Below are positions 63,526-64,000 of a stretch of DNA of 64,000 bases, one piece after another (position 1 is the stretch's first letter; each line of letters opens with the position of its first letter). The stretch lies in the NCBI RefSeq assembly GCF_003182155.1, contig NZ_QGTG01000016.1, positions 1-64,000 on the forward strand. Reading direction: 5' to 3'. Source of the DNA: Chitinophaga sp. S165. GTDB taxonomy: Bacteria; Bacteroidota; Bacteroidia; Chitinophagales; Chitinophagaceae. The notes under the pieces are model-generated. The model was given only the letters and a program-made list of their open reading frames with translations, searched no databases and was not told where the DNA came from. Made by a program: the position numbers and the translations under genes.

Positions 63526-63575
63526 AAAAGCAAAACGCTGATCACCGGTAAGGTGATCAGCGTTTTGCTTTATTA
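63526..63575. terminator. Terminator between the FKBP and thioesterase genes
   Basis: AAAGCAAAACGCTGATCACC and GGTGATCAGCGTTTTGCTTT form a 20-bp perfect stem with a 4-nt loop. It is long and stable, between convergent genes. Confidence 0.92.
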
Positions 63576-63593
63576 CCATGTGATATTATTGCA

Positions 63594-63989
63594 CTATTCT
63601 TCCAGCAACACGATCTTCGTTGGTTTTTTCATCTCATCGATGGCCACAAAAGTGAAACTGCCTGATATAGCCTTTTCCCGGCGTGTGTTATACATCTGCT
63701 CCACATAAATATCAACCTCTACTTTCAGGCTCGTAGTGCCTACATGTACCACTTTACCTACCAGTTCTATGATCGTGCCATGAGGAATGGCCATTTTAAA
63801 ATCGATCTTGTCGCTCGATACTGTTACCATACGCATACGGCTGAAACGGGTGGCAGTTATAAAAGCTGCTTCATCCATGAGTTGCATCGCTGTACCGCCG
63901 AAGAGGGTATCATAATGGTTCACTGTGTTAGGAAATACCGCTTTAAAGATCCGTGTCACGGAATCGGCTATCTGTTTTTCGTATGCCAT
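63594..63989 (-). CDS. Acyl-CoA thioesterase, hotdog fold
   Basis: This 131-aa protein is a YciA/BFIT-type thioesterase: FPNTVNHYDTLFGGTAMQLM with DEAAFITATRFSRMRMVTVS holds the Asp region of the hotdog helix. VGKVVHVGTTSLKVEVDIYV and FVAIDEMKKPTKI complete the domain. It hydrolyses acyl-CoA, with chain length not readable. Its start ATG is 11 bp from the window edge. Confidence 0.9.
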   Translation of the reverse strand: MAYEKQIADSVTRIFKAVFPNTVNHYDTLFGGTAMQLMDEAAFITATRFSRMRMVTVSSDKIDFKMAIPHGTIIELVGKVVHVGTTSLKVEVDIYVEQMYNTRREKAISGSFTFVAIDEMKKPTKIVLLEE

Positions 63990-64000
63990 ATTGTTGATTT

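Overview
The window is a 64-kb piece of a chromosome from a member of the Bacteroidota, most likely a Chitinophaga-like member of the Chitinophagaceae. This is inferred from promoters of the Bacteroidota type (TTG, 19-20 nt, TAnnTTTG), weak or absent Shine-Dalgarno sites, type-B succinate dehydrogenase, and periplasmic or lipoprotein families typical of the group. It is mostly core-genome housekeeping, broken by a few intergenic islands full of structured repeats. No rRNA, tRNA, phage, IS transposase or CRISPR array was recognised.

Layout. 1-518: 3' end of a coiled-coil protein, then a repeat fragment and an alternating 35/36-bp tandem array. 519-4546: C-terminal processing protease (minus strand), then a MurNAc/GlcNAc kinase-like gene with murQ (cell-wall sugar recycling) and an unknown acidic protein. 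4711-8328: sdhCAB with its own promoter and terminator. 8375-11929: an exported Gfo/Idh/MocA oxidoreductase and a lipoprotein prolyl oligopeptidase. 11946-12949: repeat island with a broken ORF6N gene between inverted copies of the same hairpin element. 12950-22794: murI-can, EcsC-like, ABC-F, response regulator, coiled-coil membrane protein, exonuclease-holA, ribF, purM. 22913-25181: BlaR1-like/BlaI-like pair with two clear operators, then a palindrome-rich gap. 25182-33472: ftsE-like, rpsO, pnp, NIPSNAP protein, prmA, plsY, M48 lipoprotein. 33545-36671: OxyR-type regulator, a second repeat island, a secreted helical protein. 36936-39961: glycosyltransferase, methyltransferase, a third repeat island, esterase. 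40127-49923: the whole heme pathway from glutamyl-tRNA to protoheme as two divergent transcription units, hemA-C-D-E-F-B-L and hemH-hemY. 50158-53618: DUF72, a lysine-rich unknown, a Nei/Fpg-like glycosylase and a membrane protein. 53665-55119: a bacterial eRF1-like (baeRF) protein with a GGQ tripeptide. 55302-58199: proton-translocating transhydrogenase. 58310-63989: rRNA m5C methyltransferase, LysM protein, fmt, NamZ-like muramidase, FKBP isomerase, thioesterase.

Functional links. NamZ-like enzyme, MurK-like kinase and MurQ together could release MurNAc from wall fragments and convert it to GlcNAc-6-phosphate. Succinate dehydrogenase (with b hemes), the heme cluster, transhydrogenase and OxyR fit an aerobic, heme-using respiratory lifestyle.

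The most unusual content is the repeat family. Six copies of a 138-150-bp element, plus one fragment, share closing stems whose six-base inner arm changes between copies while staying base-paired, which points to selection or a mechanism acting on structure. Two of these copies lead directly into units of the tandem array and two bracket the ORF6N remnant. I found no gene in the window that clearly drives them.
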